DNA of 36,054 nucleotides. Source: Dehalococcoidia bacterium (GTDB lineage Bacteria; Chloroflexota; Dehalococcoidia; Bin125). Where the stretch lies: positions 1-36,054 of the forward strand of contig JAJEBU010000007.1 of NCBI GenBank assembly GCA_022822375.1, in the 5' to 3' direction. Below the pieces are notes generated by a model. That model made no database searches. It was not told the DNA's origin and was given only the letters and a program-made list of their open reading frames with translations. A program made the position numbers and the translations under genes. Below, one piece after another: positions 26,008 through 33,871 of this stretch (position 1 is the stretch's first letter; every line of letters starts with the position of its first letter).

Positions 26008-26430
26008 GTGGCTGACTATACGAAGCCCATTCCCAGTCCCGATCCGGTCTCACAGCCCTTCTGGGACGGGGCCAAAGAGGGGAAGCTGATGCTGCCCCGC
26101 TGCGACGACTGCAACCGTTGCCATTGGTACCCGCGGGTGATCTGCCCGTTCTGCCATTCGATGAGCATCGAGTGGGTCGAGGCGACCGGCAAGGGCACGA
26201 TCCACACCTTCGCTGTCCAGCACAACAAGGGTCTCGTCGCGCGCGGCTGGGGCGACGACGTGCCCTACGTCTCTGCCTACATCGACCTCGCCGAGGGCGA
26301 CCGCATGCTGACCGTGCTGAAGGGCGTTGACCCCAACGACCCGGAGTCGATCCAGATTGGCGCTGCCGTCCAGATCGAGTTCGAGGAAGCGTCGGAAGAC
26401 GTGCATATCCCCTTCTGGCGGCCCGTGTAG
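26008..26430 (+). CDS. DUF35 zinc-ribbon/OB-fold protein (acyl-CoA-associated)
   Basis: A 140-residue protein with the DUF35 layout. An N-terminal helix (PDPVSQPFWDGAKEGKLML) precedes a rubredoxin-like zinc ribbon with CDDCNRCHWYPRVICPFCHS (CxxC...CxxC), followed by an OB-fold (TGKGTIHTFAVQHNKGL to EFEEASEDVHIPFWRPV). In known cases DUF35 proteins form complexes with thiolases or related enzymes and help bind acyl-CoA; the thiolase gene 55 bases downstream fits that. The start is GTG with an AGAGGGG site 6 bases upstream. Confidence 0.9.
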   Translation: MADYTKPIPSPDPVSQPFWDGAKEGKLMLPRCDDCNRCHWYPRVICPFCHSMSIEWVEATGKGTIHTFAVQHNKGLVARGWGDDVPYVSAYIDLAEGDRMLTVLKGVDPNDPESIQIGAAVQIEFEEASEDVHIPFWRPV

Positions 26431-26485
26431 CGGCTGTTCTCACCACTGCTGACCGACACCACTCTGGAACACACAGGAGACACCC

Positions 26486-27751
26486 ATGCCTGGTCCAGCA
26501 TCCAAGGCCGCGGCGATCATTGGCGCCGCCGAAGCGAACGACATCGGCTATCCGCAGACCCCGAAGTCGTCGCTCACCCTGCACATTGAGGCGATCAAGA
26601 ACGTTTGCGACTCGACCGGTATCCCGATCGCCGCAATCGACGGCATCTTCTCGGCCGGCTGGTCGCCGCAGATCGCCGAATATCTCGGTCTGCATCCCAA
26701 GTACATCGACACGACCGCAGTTGGCGGCTGCTCGTTCGAAATGCACGTGCATCACGCGCTCGCCGCAATCCACGCCGGCGCAATCAACGTCGCGCTCGTG
26801 ACGCATGGCGAGATGGGCTTTAGCCAACGGTTCACGCAGGGCAAGGGCACCGGGCGTCCGGGCGGCGCCGGCGACCCATGGGACCCGGCGACGCAGCACA
26901 CGATGGCCTACGGACTCGGTGGCGCGCCGACGGCTTACTCGCACGCGCTGAATCGGCACATGGCGCGTTACGGCACGACCCAGGAAGACTTCGCCGAGAT
27001 CGCCGTCGTCACTCGCGAGTGGGCCACGCTGAACCCGCGCGCGGTCATGTACCGCAAGGCGGGCGAGGGCGACCTGCCGCCGTTGGAGAAGGGCGAGTGG
27101 GGCGGCGGCAAGCGCGGCCACACCTTCGGCGGTCCAATCACCGTCGACACCGTGATGAACTCGCGCCCGATCTCCTGGCCGATCAAGCTGCTCGACGTTT
27201 GCCTGGTCACCGACCACGGCGGCGCGGTGCTGATCACCGGTCCCGAGATCGCGAAGACGTCGAAGACGCCGCCAGTCTGGATTGCCGGTGCGGGCGAGTC
27301 GATCTCGCACTGGAACATGCTCGAAATGGGCGACTTCACGCAGACGTCGGCCGGACGCTCGGCCGCTGCGGCCTATCGCATGGCGGGCATGGGACCCGAA
27401 GACATGGAAATGGCCATGATCTACGACTCCTTCACCGTGACCGCGGGGATCACGGCGGAGATGCTTGGTCTCGCGCCCGCGGGCGAAGGCTTCACGCTCT
27501 GGAAGGATCGCCACGCGGCCCCCGGCGGACGCCTGCCGATCAACACCAACGGCGGCGGACTCAGCTTCAACCACTCCGGCATGTACGGCATGCAGCTGCT
27601 GGTCGAGGCCTACCGCCAGCTGAGCGGGACCGCTGAGGACGGCGGCTTCTCGGGCGACCCAGGCAAGCAGACGTCGGCGCGCAGCTGCGTCGTCAACGGC
27701 ACCGGCGGCTCGCTCTCGACCACCGGCACCCTGGTGCTCACCTCCGACTAG
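26486..27751 (+). CDS. Thiolase-fold protein (SCP-x/lipid-transfer type)
   Basis: A 421-residue protein with thiolase fold. The nucleophilic Cys region is VGGCSFEMHVHHAL; the C-terminal half has NTNGGGLSFNHSGM, matching the NxxGGxxxxxHxxG catalytic-His region, and VVNGTGGSLSTT in place of the usual second-Cys motif. This type, paired with a DUF35 partner, is common in steroid and other acyl-CoA side-chain degradation, where some members act as aldolases rather than thiolases. So the reaction here may be C-C cleavage or condensation of an acyl-CoA (inference). An AGGAG site lies 7 bases before the ATG. A strong terminator follows. Confidence 0.88.
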   Translation: MPGPASKAAAIIGAAEANDIGYPQTPKSSLTLHIEAIKNVCDSTGIPIAAIDGIFSAGWSPQIAEYLGLHPKYIDTTAVGGCSFEMHVHHALAAIHAGAINVALVTHGEMGFSQRFTQGKGTGRPGGAGDPWDPATQHTMAYGLGGAPTAYSHALNRHMARYGTTQEDFAEIAVVTREWATLNPRAVMYRKAGEGDLPPLEKGEWGGGKRGHTFGGPITVDTVMNSRPISWPIKLLDVCLVTDHGGAVLITGPEIAKTSKTPPVWIAGAGESISHWNMLEMGDFTQTSAGRSAAAAYRMAGMGPEDMEMAMIYDSFTVTAGITAEMLGLAPAGEGFTLWKDRHAAPGGRLPINTNGGGLSFNHSGMYGMQLLVEAYRQLSGTAEDGGFSGDPGKQTSARSCVVNGTGGSLSTTGTLVLTSD

Positions 27752-27774
27752 CGGCACCACTTCGCCATCGCTCT

Positions 27775-27810
27775 CGAGCCCACTCTGATCGCAGAGTGGG
27801 CTCGTTTGCT
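27775..27810 (+). terminator. Rho-independent terminator after the thiolase gene
   Basis: A perfect 13-bp stem (27775-27787 with 27792-27804) closes a 4-base loop ATCG and is followed by TTTGCT. It lies 24 bases after the thiolase stop, ending the DUF35-thiolase transcript. Confidence 0.85.
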
Positions 27811-27858
27811 ATCTTCGGCTCTGGCAATCCGTAGCCGAATGCGGGGATGGGACCATCG

Positions 27859-28290
27859 ATGTCTGAAGCTGTTCCAGATCGGGCAGAGCATCTGCACAAC
27901 ACCAAGCAGGGCATCACGTTCATCTGGGCGCTCGACCTGCTCGCCATGATCGCCCTCGTTGCGCTCTTTGCGCTCAGCGACCTTGGTGGAGACGTCGTCA
28001 CCAATGAGGTTGACGCGCTGGCCGCAGGCAGCATCAATGGCATCGGACTGATCGCGATCGGCGGCATCAACGCCATTGGCGTGATCTCGCTCGGCATGGT
28101 CAACTCCGTCGGCGTGGTCGCGATTGGCGGTGTCAACAGCGTCGGCGTGATCGCGGTTGGCGGATATAACGCCACGGGGCTGGTCACGATCGGCGGGGTG
28201 AATAGTTACCCGTTTCCGCTGCAGGTCTGGAGCGCGACGCTGTTCGATTGGAATCCGAGAATCAAGCGAGCGGGTCTGGACCCCGCTTGA
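27859..28290 (+). CDS. Membrane-anchored protein with five 11-residue Gly/Asn repeats
   Basis: A 143-residue protein from ATG 27859; ATG 27847 would add four residues. A hydrophobic helix (FIWALDLLAMIALVALFAL) covers about residues 21-39. From residue 59 to 113 come five tandem units of 11 residues with the pattern [IVY]-N-x-[IVT]-G-[LV]-[IV]-x-[ILV]-G-[GM]. A sixth starts as VNSYP. Spacing and the hydrophobic/Gly/Asn pattern suggest a beta-solenoid or stacked-strand fold (inference). The tail contains Trp, Arg and Lys residues. No known family recognised and no catalytic motif. It stands alone between the thiolase terminator and the TPP riboswitch. Confidence 0.75.
   Translation: MSEAVPDRAEHLHNTKQGITFIWALDLLAMIALVALFALSDLGGDVVTNEVDALAAGSINGIGLIAIGGINAIGVISLGMVNSVGVVAIGGVNSVGVIAVGGYNATGLVTIGGVNSYPFPLQVWSATLFDWNPRIKRAGLDPA
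28033..28197 (+). repeat. 33-bp coding tandem repeat, five units
   Basis: Five consecutive 33-base units encode INGIGLIAIGG, INAIGVISLGM, VNSVGVVAIGG, VNSVGVIAVGG and YNATGLVTIGG. Units three and four are the most alike. The period is exact with no indels, and units differ mainly at synonymous or conservative positions, so the array is old or under selection. Confidence 0.85.
28269..28287 (+). terminator. Weak hairpin overlapping the end of the repeat-protein gene
   Basis: AGCGGG and CCCGCT arms enclose a 7-base loop and reach almost to the stop codon. The following sequence is only moderately T-rich. It may reduce read-through into the riboswitch region; the evidence is slight. Confidence 0.3.
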
Positions 28291-28322
28291 TTGCTCTGTT
28301 GTGTTAACATCAGGTCCATCAC

Positions 28323-28413
28323 CGATCCCGGGGTGGTCCGGCCGTGACATGCGGACTCGGGCCTGAGAACACACCCGCCGAACCTGATCCGGGTAATGCC
28401 GGCGCAGGGAGCG
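28323..28413 (+). ncRNA. TPP riboswitch (THI element)
   Basis: The conserved TPP aptamer blocks occur in order. CGGGGT is at 28329-28334, CTGAGA at 28363-28368, ACCTGATC at 28382-28389, GGGTAATGCCGGCG at 28391-28404 and CAGGGAG at 28405-28411. A closing P1 stem pairs CGATCCC (28323-28329) with GGGAGCG (28407-28413), with one mismatch. CTGAGA and ACCTGATC lie in the pyrimidine and pyrophosphate sensor arms. About 52 bases separate the aptamer from the thiD start, without an obvious terminator, so control of translation initiation is more likely than attenuation (inference). It is placed directly before an all-thiamin operon. Confidence 0.95.
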
Positions 28414-28465
28414 ACGAGCCTCTCAGACCGACAACCGACCACCCGCATCTGACAAGGATGACGGC

Positions 28466-29278
28466 ATGCGCGTGGTCTGCAGCATCGCAGGCTCCGACTC
28501 GTCCGCTGGGGCGGGAATCCAGGCTGACCTGAAGGCGACTTCGCAGTTCTATGCGTGCTACTGCGCGACGGTGATCACCGCGGTCACCGCCCAGAACACG
28601 CTCGGAGTGCAGGACGCCTACCAGCTGCCGACCTCGATCGTGCGGGCGCAGATCGAGTCGGTCTTCTCAGACCTGAACGTCCACGTCGTCAAGACGGGCA
28701 TGTTGGGCGACTCCGAGATGATCAACGCCGTCGCCGACGAGCTGGCCCTCCGCCAGCCGCCCAAGATCGTCGTCGACCCGGTGATGATCTCCAAGACTGG
28801 CTTTCCGCTGCTCGCCGATGGCGCTATGGAGACCTTCAAGACGCGGATCGTGCCTCTGGCGGCCCTGATCACACCAAACACGCACGAGGCGGAACGCCTC
28901 ACCGGAGTTTCCGTACACAGCATCGACGACGCCAAGCGGGCAGGACAGTCACTGCTCGAGCTGGGCGCGGGTGCGGCGCTGGTCAAGGGCGGCCACCTGG
29001 AGGAATCGCCTGGCACGGATGTCTTGGTCACGCCGAGCGAGATCCAGCTGATCGAGCGTGAATGGATCGACACCAAGCACACGCACGGCACCGGCTGCAG
29101 TTATGCGTCGGCGATCGCTGCGCGCATGGCGTATCCGAGCGATTGGCCGCTCTACGAATGCGTCATGAGCGCCAAGTACTGGCTAACGGAGGCGATTCGC
29201 TACGGCATCGACCTCGGCCATGGGGTTGGTCCGACGCAGCCGTTCTGGAACGGCGAATGGGGCGGGTTCCATGACTGA
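28466..29278 (+). CDS. thiD: Hydroxymethylpyrimidine / HMP-phosphate kinase
   Basis: ThiD phosphorylates HMP to HMP-P and then HMP-PP, the pyrimidine half of thiamin. SIAGSDSSAGAGIQADLK is the N-terminal signature, HMP-binding included. VVDPVMISKTG, TPNTHEAERLTG, ALVKGGHL and the anion-hole motif HTHGTGCSYASAI complete a PfkB/ribokinase fold. It has 270 residues, and AAGGA lies about 8 bases upstream. It is the first gene after the TPP riboswitch. Its stop overlaps thiE by 8 bases. Confidence 0.97.
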   Translation: MRVVCSIAGSDSSAGAGIQADLKATSQFYACYCATVITAVTAQNTLGVQDAYQLPTSIVRAQIESVFSDLNVHVVKTGMLGDSEMINAVADELALRQPPKIVVDPVMISKTGFPLLADGAMETFKTRIVPLAALITPNTHEAERLTGVSVHSIDDAKRAGQSLLELGAGAALVKGGHLEESPGTDVLVTPSEIQLIEREWIDTKHTHGTGCSYASAIAARMAYPSDWPLYECVMSAKYWLTEAIRYGIDLGHGVGPTQPFWNGEWGGFHD

Positions 29279-29906
29279 TGTTGGCCGCCTGCACGTGATC
29301 ACAGACGAGGTGCTACAAACCAGGTTCTCTCTGGTTGAGCTGGCAGCAGCAGCAGCGGCCGGTGGGGCTGACGTCGTGCAGTACCGCGAGAAGCGCCAGG
29401 TCGCGACGCGGGAGATGATCCGCGCCGCCCACCTGATCAGCCTCACCCTGCAGCACACCGACACCGCGCTGCTCGTCGACGACCGCGTCGACGTCGCAGT
29501 TGCCGTCGGAGCGAGCGCGGTCCATCTCGGACGCGACGACCTGCCGCCTGAGGCTGCGAGGCGGATCCTGGGCCCCGATGCACTGATCGGCGGGACGGCG
29601 AACTCGGTCGAGGAAGCGGTCGAGGTTGCCAAGCAGCCGGTCGACTACCTCGGCGTCGGGCCCGTCTACGGCACGACGTCCAAGGGCGATCGCGCGGCGC
29701 CGATGCTCGGGCTGGAGCGATTTGCCGACATCTGCGCCGCAGTGGACAAGCCGGTGATTGGCATCGGCAGCATCACCGTCGACCGCGTCGCCGACGTGCT
29801 GGCTGCAGGCGCGTACGGTGTCGCGGTGCTCTCGGCGATCGTCTGTCAGGACGATCCGCAGGCGGCGTGCCGCGCGTTCGCCGACGAGATTGCGCGGGTG
29901 ACGTGA
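29271..29906 (+). CDS. thiE: Thiamin-phosphate synthase
   Basis: ThiE couples HMP-PP with thiazole phosphate to thiamin phosphate. The 211-residue TIM-barrel protein has DVVQYREK (usual QLREK; Tyr replaces Leu), LLVDDRVDVAVAVGASAVHL, and the pyrophosphate-binding VGPVYGTTSKGD. ATG 29271 overlaps thiD. The stop shares a base with the thiO start (TGATG). Confidence 0.95.
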   Translation: MTDVGRLHVITDEVLQTRFSLVELAAAAAAGGADVVQYREKRQVATREMIRAAHLISLTLQHTDTALLVDDRVDVAVAVGASAVHLGRDDLPPEAARRILGPDALIGGTANSVEEAVEVAKQPVDYLGVGPVYGTTSKGDRAAPMLGLERFADICAAVDKPVIGIGSITVDRVADVLAAGAYGVAVLSAIVCQDDPQAACRAFADEIARVT

Positions 29907-31033
29907 TGCGGACGGCAATCGTCGGCGGTGGAGTGGTCGGGCTGGCCTGCGCCTTCGAACTGGCGCGCCGCGGTGCAGAGGTCACCCTCTTCGAACGCGA
30001 GCAGCCGGGCGCCGGGGCGTCGACGGTCGCGGCAGGCATGCTGGCGCCGTCGTCGGAGCTCGAGAAGACGCCGCAGGTGCTCGTCGACCTCCAGCTGGAC
30101 AGTTTGCGCCGCTATCCCGATTTCGTCGCTGCCGTCGAGGCCGCCGGCGGCCAACCTTGCGGCTACCGCGACGAGGGCACCCTGTGGGTCTCCAGGCACC
30201 GCGACGACGAGTTGGAGCTCGACCACCTCTGCGCCATTCAGCAGGATCGCGGCATGCCCGCACGGCGGCTGAGCGGCCGAGACGTCCGCCAGATCGAACC
30301 GTACGTGTCACCGAGAGCGGTCGGCGGATTGTTGGTTGAGCGCGACACGCAGGTCGATCCGCGCCGTCTCGTTCCCGCATTGCGAGCTGCCTGTGAAGCG
30401 TCGGGCGTCGAGATTCGAGCCCAGACGGTCGTTCGCGCGATCGAACCGCGCCGCGGGACGCTCAGTCTGACGATTGAGAGCGACGCCGGCGCGTCCCAGT
30501 TCGAGACCGACCAGGCGCTGCTCGCGTCGGGTGTCTGGCTGGAGGACTGCATCGTGACGCCGCTGCCGACGCTCGGCATGCGGCCGATCAAGGGTCAAAT
30601 CGTGCACCTGCGCGGACAGCCGCTGGCCGACCGCGTGCTGCGCAACAGCGACATCTACCTGGTTCCGCGAGCAGACGGCGAGCTGCTGCTGGGCGCGACG
30701 GAAGAGGAGCAGGGCTTCGATCTGACAGCGTCAGCGGGCGGGACGCTCGACCTGTTGCGCTATGCCTTTGAGGTGCTGCCCGGCATCTACGATCTCGACT
30801 TGACCGAGATCGACGTCGGTCTGCGACCGGCATTCTCCGACCACATGCCTGTGATCGGTCCCACGAACGTGGATGGCGTGTTCATCGCCGCGGGACACTA
30901 CCGAGGCGGCATCCTTCTGGCGCCTGGCACCGCGCATTGGATGGCGGAGTTGATGATCAACGGTCAGGCCATTGACCACCTCGCGCCGTTCGGATACGAG
31001 CGGTTGCTGCAGAATCAGGAGGCGCCGGCATGA
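29906..31033 (+). CDS. thiO: Glycine oxidase ThiO (copy 1)
   Basis: ThiO is a flavoprotein oxidising glycine to the imine needed by ThiG for thiazole synthesis. The 375-residue protein begins MRTAIVGGGVVGLACAFELA, an FAD fold with GxGxxG. GAGASTVAAGMLAPSSE is the expected flavin loop. Late LRPAFSDHMPVIGPT and GHYRGGILLAPGTA match the D-amino-acid-oxidase-type family. A second related gene follows immediately, overlapping by four bases. Substrate could be glycine or sarcosine-like amines, but the operon supports ThiO. Confidence 0.93.
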   Translation: MRTAIVGGGVVGLACAFELARRGAEVTLFEREQPGAGASTVAAGMLAPSSELEKTPQVLVDLQLDSLRRYPDFVAAVEAAGGQPCGYRDEGTLWVSRHRDDELELDHLCAIQQDRGMPARRLSGRDVRQIEPYVSPRAVGGLLVERDTQVDPRRLVPALRAACEASGVEIRAQTVVRAIEPRRGTLSLTIESDAGASQFETDQALLASGVWLEDCIVTPLPTLGMRPIKGQIVHLRGQPLADRVLRNSDIYLVPRADGELLLGATEEEQGFDLTASAGGTLDLLRYAFEVLPGIYDLDLTEIDVGLRPAFSDHMPVIGPTNVDGVFIAAGHYRGGILLAPGTAHWMAELMINGQAIDHLAPFGYERLLQNQEAPA

Positions 31034-32181
31034 GCGCGTCATCCTGGGACGCCGCGGTGATCGGCGCTGGGGTGATTGGCCTGTCGATCGCGCTGGAACT
31101 CTCGCAGCGCGGTCGCCGCGTGATCATCGTCGAGCGCGACCAGCCCGGCTACCACGCGAGCCGCATCGCGGCGGGTCTGTTGGGCACCGCAGGTCTGCCT
31201 GTCGGTGAGCTGCCGGCGATGCAGCCTCTGAAGCTCGACAGCCTGCGACGCTACCCCCAGTTCATCGCCGACCTCGAATCGATCAGCGGCCGTGACGCGG
31301 GCTATCACGATGACGGCACGCTCAGGGTCGCGCGGGATATCGACGATGGGGAGCAGTTGGAATTGCTGCACGCCGACCGCCAGCAGCACGGCCTGCCGGC
31401 GCAGATGTTGACCGGCGGCGAGGCGTTGGAGCTGGAACCCAATCTCACGGGCGCGCTCGTCAGCGGTCTGCTGATCGAGGACGATGTGCAGATTGATCCG
31501 CGGCGCTTGATCGGCGCGTTGGTGTCGGCCTGCCTCGCGAAGGGCGTCGAGATTCGCAACGGCTGTGGGATCGACCGGGCATCGCGGAGCGATGACGGCT
31601 GGACGCTGACGCCAACCAGCGCGTCGTCCAGCACCGAGTCGATTTCGGCTGCGCTCGTGGTCGTCAGCGCAGGTCCGTGGTGCGACCGGATCCGTCGCAA
31701 CGCACCCGACGACGAACTAGGCGACGCACCGGTTGTTACGAGCGGCGTCGGACCGGTCAAGGGCCAGCTGCTCCGACTGCGCGGTCCTCACCTGCTCCAG
31801 CGGGTCGTGCGCACGCCTGGCGTGAGTCTCTCGCAGCGGCGCAACGGTGAATTGATTGTGGCCTCCAGCAAAGAGCCGGAGGCAGGCTGGGATCGATCAC
31901 CGACGGATCTGGCGCGGCGCACGCTGTGGGATCGCGCGACGTCGCTCGTGGCCCAGATCGGCGACTTTGAGCTCGAGGAGCAGAGCGTGGGGATTCGGCC
32001 GGCCGTGTCCGATCACTATCCGTTGATTGGCCAGGCCGGCGACGGCCTGTGGATTGCCACGGGCCACTATCAGCACGGCATTCTGCTCGCGCCGGCGACG
32101 GCGCATTACCTGGTCGAGGCGATCGAGCGCGGCACGGTGCCGGACGCGATCGCGTCGTTTGGAACGGAGGCGCGCCCATGA
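31030..32181 (+). CDS. Second ThiO-like flavin amine oxidase (paralog)
   Basis: This 383-residue protein shares the fold and many blocks with the upstream copy: GAGVIGLSIALELSQRG, DQPGYHASRIAAGLLG, DDVQIDPRRLIGAL, GIRPAVSDHYPLIG and GHYQHGILLAPATAHY. The sequence is clearly diverged, so it is not a recent copy. Its start ATG 31030 overlaps the first gene as ATGA. It may be a second glycine oxidase with different properties, or oxidise another amine within thiamin salvage (inference). Its gene overlaps thiS by four bases. Confidence 0.88.
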   Translation: MSASSWDAAVIGAGVIGLSIALELSQRGRRVIIVERDQPGYHASRIAAGLLGTAGLPVGELPAMQPLKLDSLRRYPQFIADLESISGRDAGYHDDGTLRVARDIDDGEQLELLHADRQQHGLPAQMLTGGEALELEPNLTGALVSGLLIEDDVQIDPRRLIGALVSACLAKGVEIRNGCGIDRASRSDDGWTLTPTSASSSTESISAALVVVSAGPWCDRIRRNAPDDELGDAPVVTSGVGPVKGQLLRLRGPHLLQRVVRTPGVSLSQRRNGELIVASSKEPEAGWDRSPTDLARRTLWDRATSLVAQIGDFELEEQSVGIRPAVSDHYPLIGQAGDGLWIATGHYQHGILLAPATAHYLVEAIERGTVPDAIASFGTEARP

Positions 32182-32402
32182 CTCAGGCGCAATCCACGCT
32201 GGAGATCACCGTCAACGGCGAGTCTGTCAGGGTCGCTGCCTCGCGGCTGCCTGATGCGCTCTGCGAGATGGGGTACGAGCCCGAACAGCCGGGAATCGCC
32301 GTGGCGCTGAACATGTCAGTCGTGCCGCGCAGCGAGTGGGACGAGACTGAGCTCGGAGAGGGCGACCGAATCGACATTGTCGGCGCACGACAAGGCGGGT
32401 AG
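32178..32402 (+). CDS. thiS: Sulfur carrier protein ThiS
   Basis: ThiS is a ubiquitin-fold carrier whose C-terminal glycine is adenylated and thiolated to deliver sulfur to the thiazole ring. The 74-residue protein starts with a short extension, then LEITVNGESVRV, and ends GDRIDIVGARQGG with the required Gly-Gly. GIAVALNMSVVPRSEWDE is the usual central block. The start overlaps the preceding stop as ATGA and thiG follows after 3 bases. No thiF is visible; activation may use an enzyme encoded elsewhere. Confidence 0.95.
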   Translation: MTQAQSTLEITVNGESVRVAASRLPDALCEMGYEPEQPGIAVALNMSVVPRSEWDETELGEGDRIDIVGARQGG

Positions 32403-32405
32403 GAC

Positions 32406-33221
32406 ATGAACCGTTCAGATGACCAAGCCGATCCCTGGATGCTCGCCGGACGCGAGCTGCGCTCCCGGGTGATTCTGGGCACGGCGCGCTATCCGTCGCA
32501 GGGTGTGCTGCTCGAGTCGCTGGCGGCGTCGGGGACGGAGTTGGTCACCGTCGCGCTGCGCCGCGTCAACGTGGGATCGGCCGACGGCTCGGACCCGACC
32601 AACCTGTACACGCTGCTGACGGAACGCGGCTACGGTCTGTTGCCCAACACGGCCGGCTGTTTCACCGCTGCCGACGCGGTCCTGACGGCCGAGCTGGCGC
32701 GGGAGGCATTGGGCGTCTCGATGATCAAGCTGGAAGTGATCGCTGACGAGGAGACGTTGCTGCCAGATACCGAAGCGTTGCTCGAAGGCGCGCAGGAGCT
32801 GATCCGCCGAGGCTTCGAGGTGTTGCCGTACACCAACGACGATCCCGTGACCGCGCGCAAGCTGGAGGACATCGGCTGCGCTGCCGTGATGCCGCTGGGC
32901 GCGCCGATTGGCTCGGGTCTGGGCATCCGCAACCCGCACAACATTCAGCTGATCAAGGAGCGGGCAGGTGTGCCCGTGATCGTCGATGCCGGCGTCGGCA
33001 CCGCGTCGGATGTGGCGATTGCCTTTGAACTGGGCTGCGACGCAGTATTGATGAACACGGCCGTTGCCCGCTCGCGCGATCCGGTCCGCATGGCCCGCGC
33101 GATGAACATGGCCGCCCGCGCCGGGCGTGACGCCTACCTGGCCGGCCGCATGCCTCGCAAGTTCTTTGCCGAGGCCTCGTCTCCGTCGGAGGGCATGATC
33201 TCTCCGCTTGAAACGTCATGA
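32406..33221 (+). CDS. thiG: Thiazole synthase
   Basis: ThiG condenses DXP, the ThiO-made glycine imine and ThiS-thiocarboxylate to the thiazole phosphate. The 271-residue TIM-barrel protein has the Schiff-base lysine in MIKLEV (K108). Conserved blocks are [53 protein letters not shown] and [18 protein letters not shown] for it would come from the MEP pathway also present in this window through dxr. Its stop lies just before the tenA start. Confidence 0.97.
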   Translation: MNRSDDQADPWMLAGRELRSRVILGTARYPSQGVLLESLAASGTELVTVALRRVNVGSADGSDPTNLYTLLTERGYGLLPNTAGCFTAADAVLTAELAREALGVSMIKLEVIADEETLLPDTEALLEGAQELIRRGFEVLPYTNDDPVTARKLEDIGCAAVMPLGAPIGSGLGIRNPHNIQLIKERAGVPVIVDAGVGTASDVAIAFELGCDAVLMNTAVARSRDPVRMARAMNMAARAGRDAYLAGRMPRKFFAEASSPSEGMISPLETS

Positions 33222-33235
33222 GCAGGAGGAAGACC

Positions 33236-33871
33236 GTGACCGATCCGCCGCTGTCGCAGCGCCTGTGGGAGGCGAACCGTGATCTCGCCGAAGCATGTCT
33301 GGAGCATCCATTCCTACAAGGGCTCGCCGATGGATCGCTATCGGCGTCCCGCTACGGCTTGTTCGCGCAGCAGGACCATTTCTATCTCGATGCGTACGCG
33401 CGCTCGTACGCCTGGGGCGCCGTTCGGGCGCGCGACTGGGCGACGCGCCGACAGTTCGGCGAGCTGTTGGCCGGCATTCTCACTGAGGGCACGCTGCACG
33501 AGCAGACCGCGCCCGAGCTTGGCGTATCGCTCGATGATGTGCAGCCATTGCCTGCCGCCCGCGCCTACACCGATTTCCTGCTGGCCAACGCGTCGCTGGG
33601 CGAGATCGGCGAGCACATCGCGGCGATGGCGCCCTGCGCCAAGCTGTATGGATGGCTCGGCGCACGCCTGGCCGACGAGCCCTATGACAGCCGCTACGCA
33701 TTCTGGATCGACATGTACTCGGGCCGCGACTACCTGGACAAGGTGCAGATCATCGAGCGGATGCTTGACGAGCACGGCGACGACTCCCAGCAGATCACGA
33801 CCAACTACCGCACCGCAATGGAGCTCGAGTATCAGTTCTTTGACTCCGCGTGGGTGAACGGAAGCGAATGA
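33236..33871 (+). CDS. tenA: Aminopyrimidine aminohydrolase TenA (thiaminase II)
   Basis: TenA hydrolyses 4-amino-5-aminomethyl-2-methylpyrimidine from degraded thiamin to HMP. GTG 33236 is chosen because AGGAGG at 33224-33229 lies 6 bases upstream; an ATG at 33218 overlapping thiG is the alternative. The 211-residue helical protein has ALL-alpha blocks such as FAQQDHFYLDAYARSYA and MAPCAKLYGWLG. The catalytic Cys falls at residue 134, as in the Cys-type TenA used in salvage. The C-terminal EYQFFDSAW is also typical. The next gene, for a pyrimidine-binding protein, overlaps it by four bases. Confidence 0.95.
   Translation: MTDPPLSQRLWEANRDLAEACLEHPFLQGLADGSLSASRYGLFAQQDHFYLDAYARSYAWGAVRARDWATRRQFGELLAGILTEGTLHEQTAPELGVSLDDVQPLPAARAYTDFLLANASLGEIGEHIAAMAPCAKLYGWLGARLADEPYDSRYAFWIDMYSGRDYLDKVQIIERMLDEHGDDSQQITTNYRTAMELEYQFFDSAWVNGSE

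Noticed and set aside
25934-27760. Long minus-strand frame of 608 codons opposite the DUF35 and thiolase genes
   Set aside because: Arg/Ala-rich shadow of two conserved plus-strand genes with good ribosome sites.
28033-28197. CRISPR-like array
   Set aside because: The 33-base units are contiguous, coding and without spacers; they encode protein repeats.
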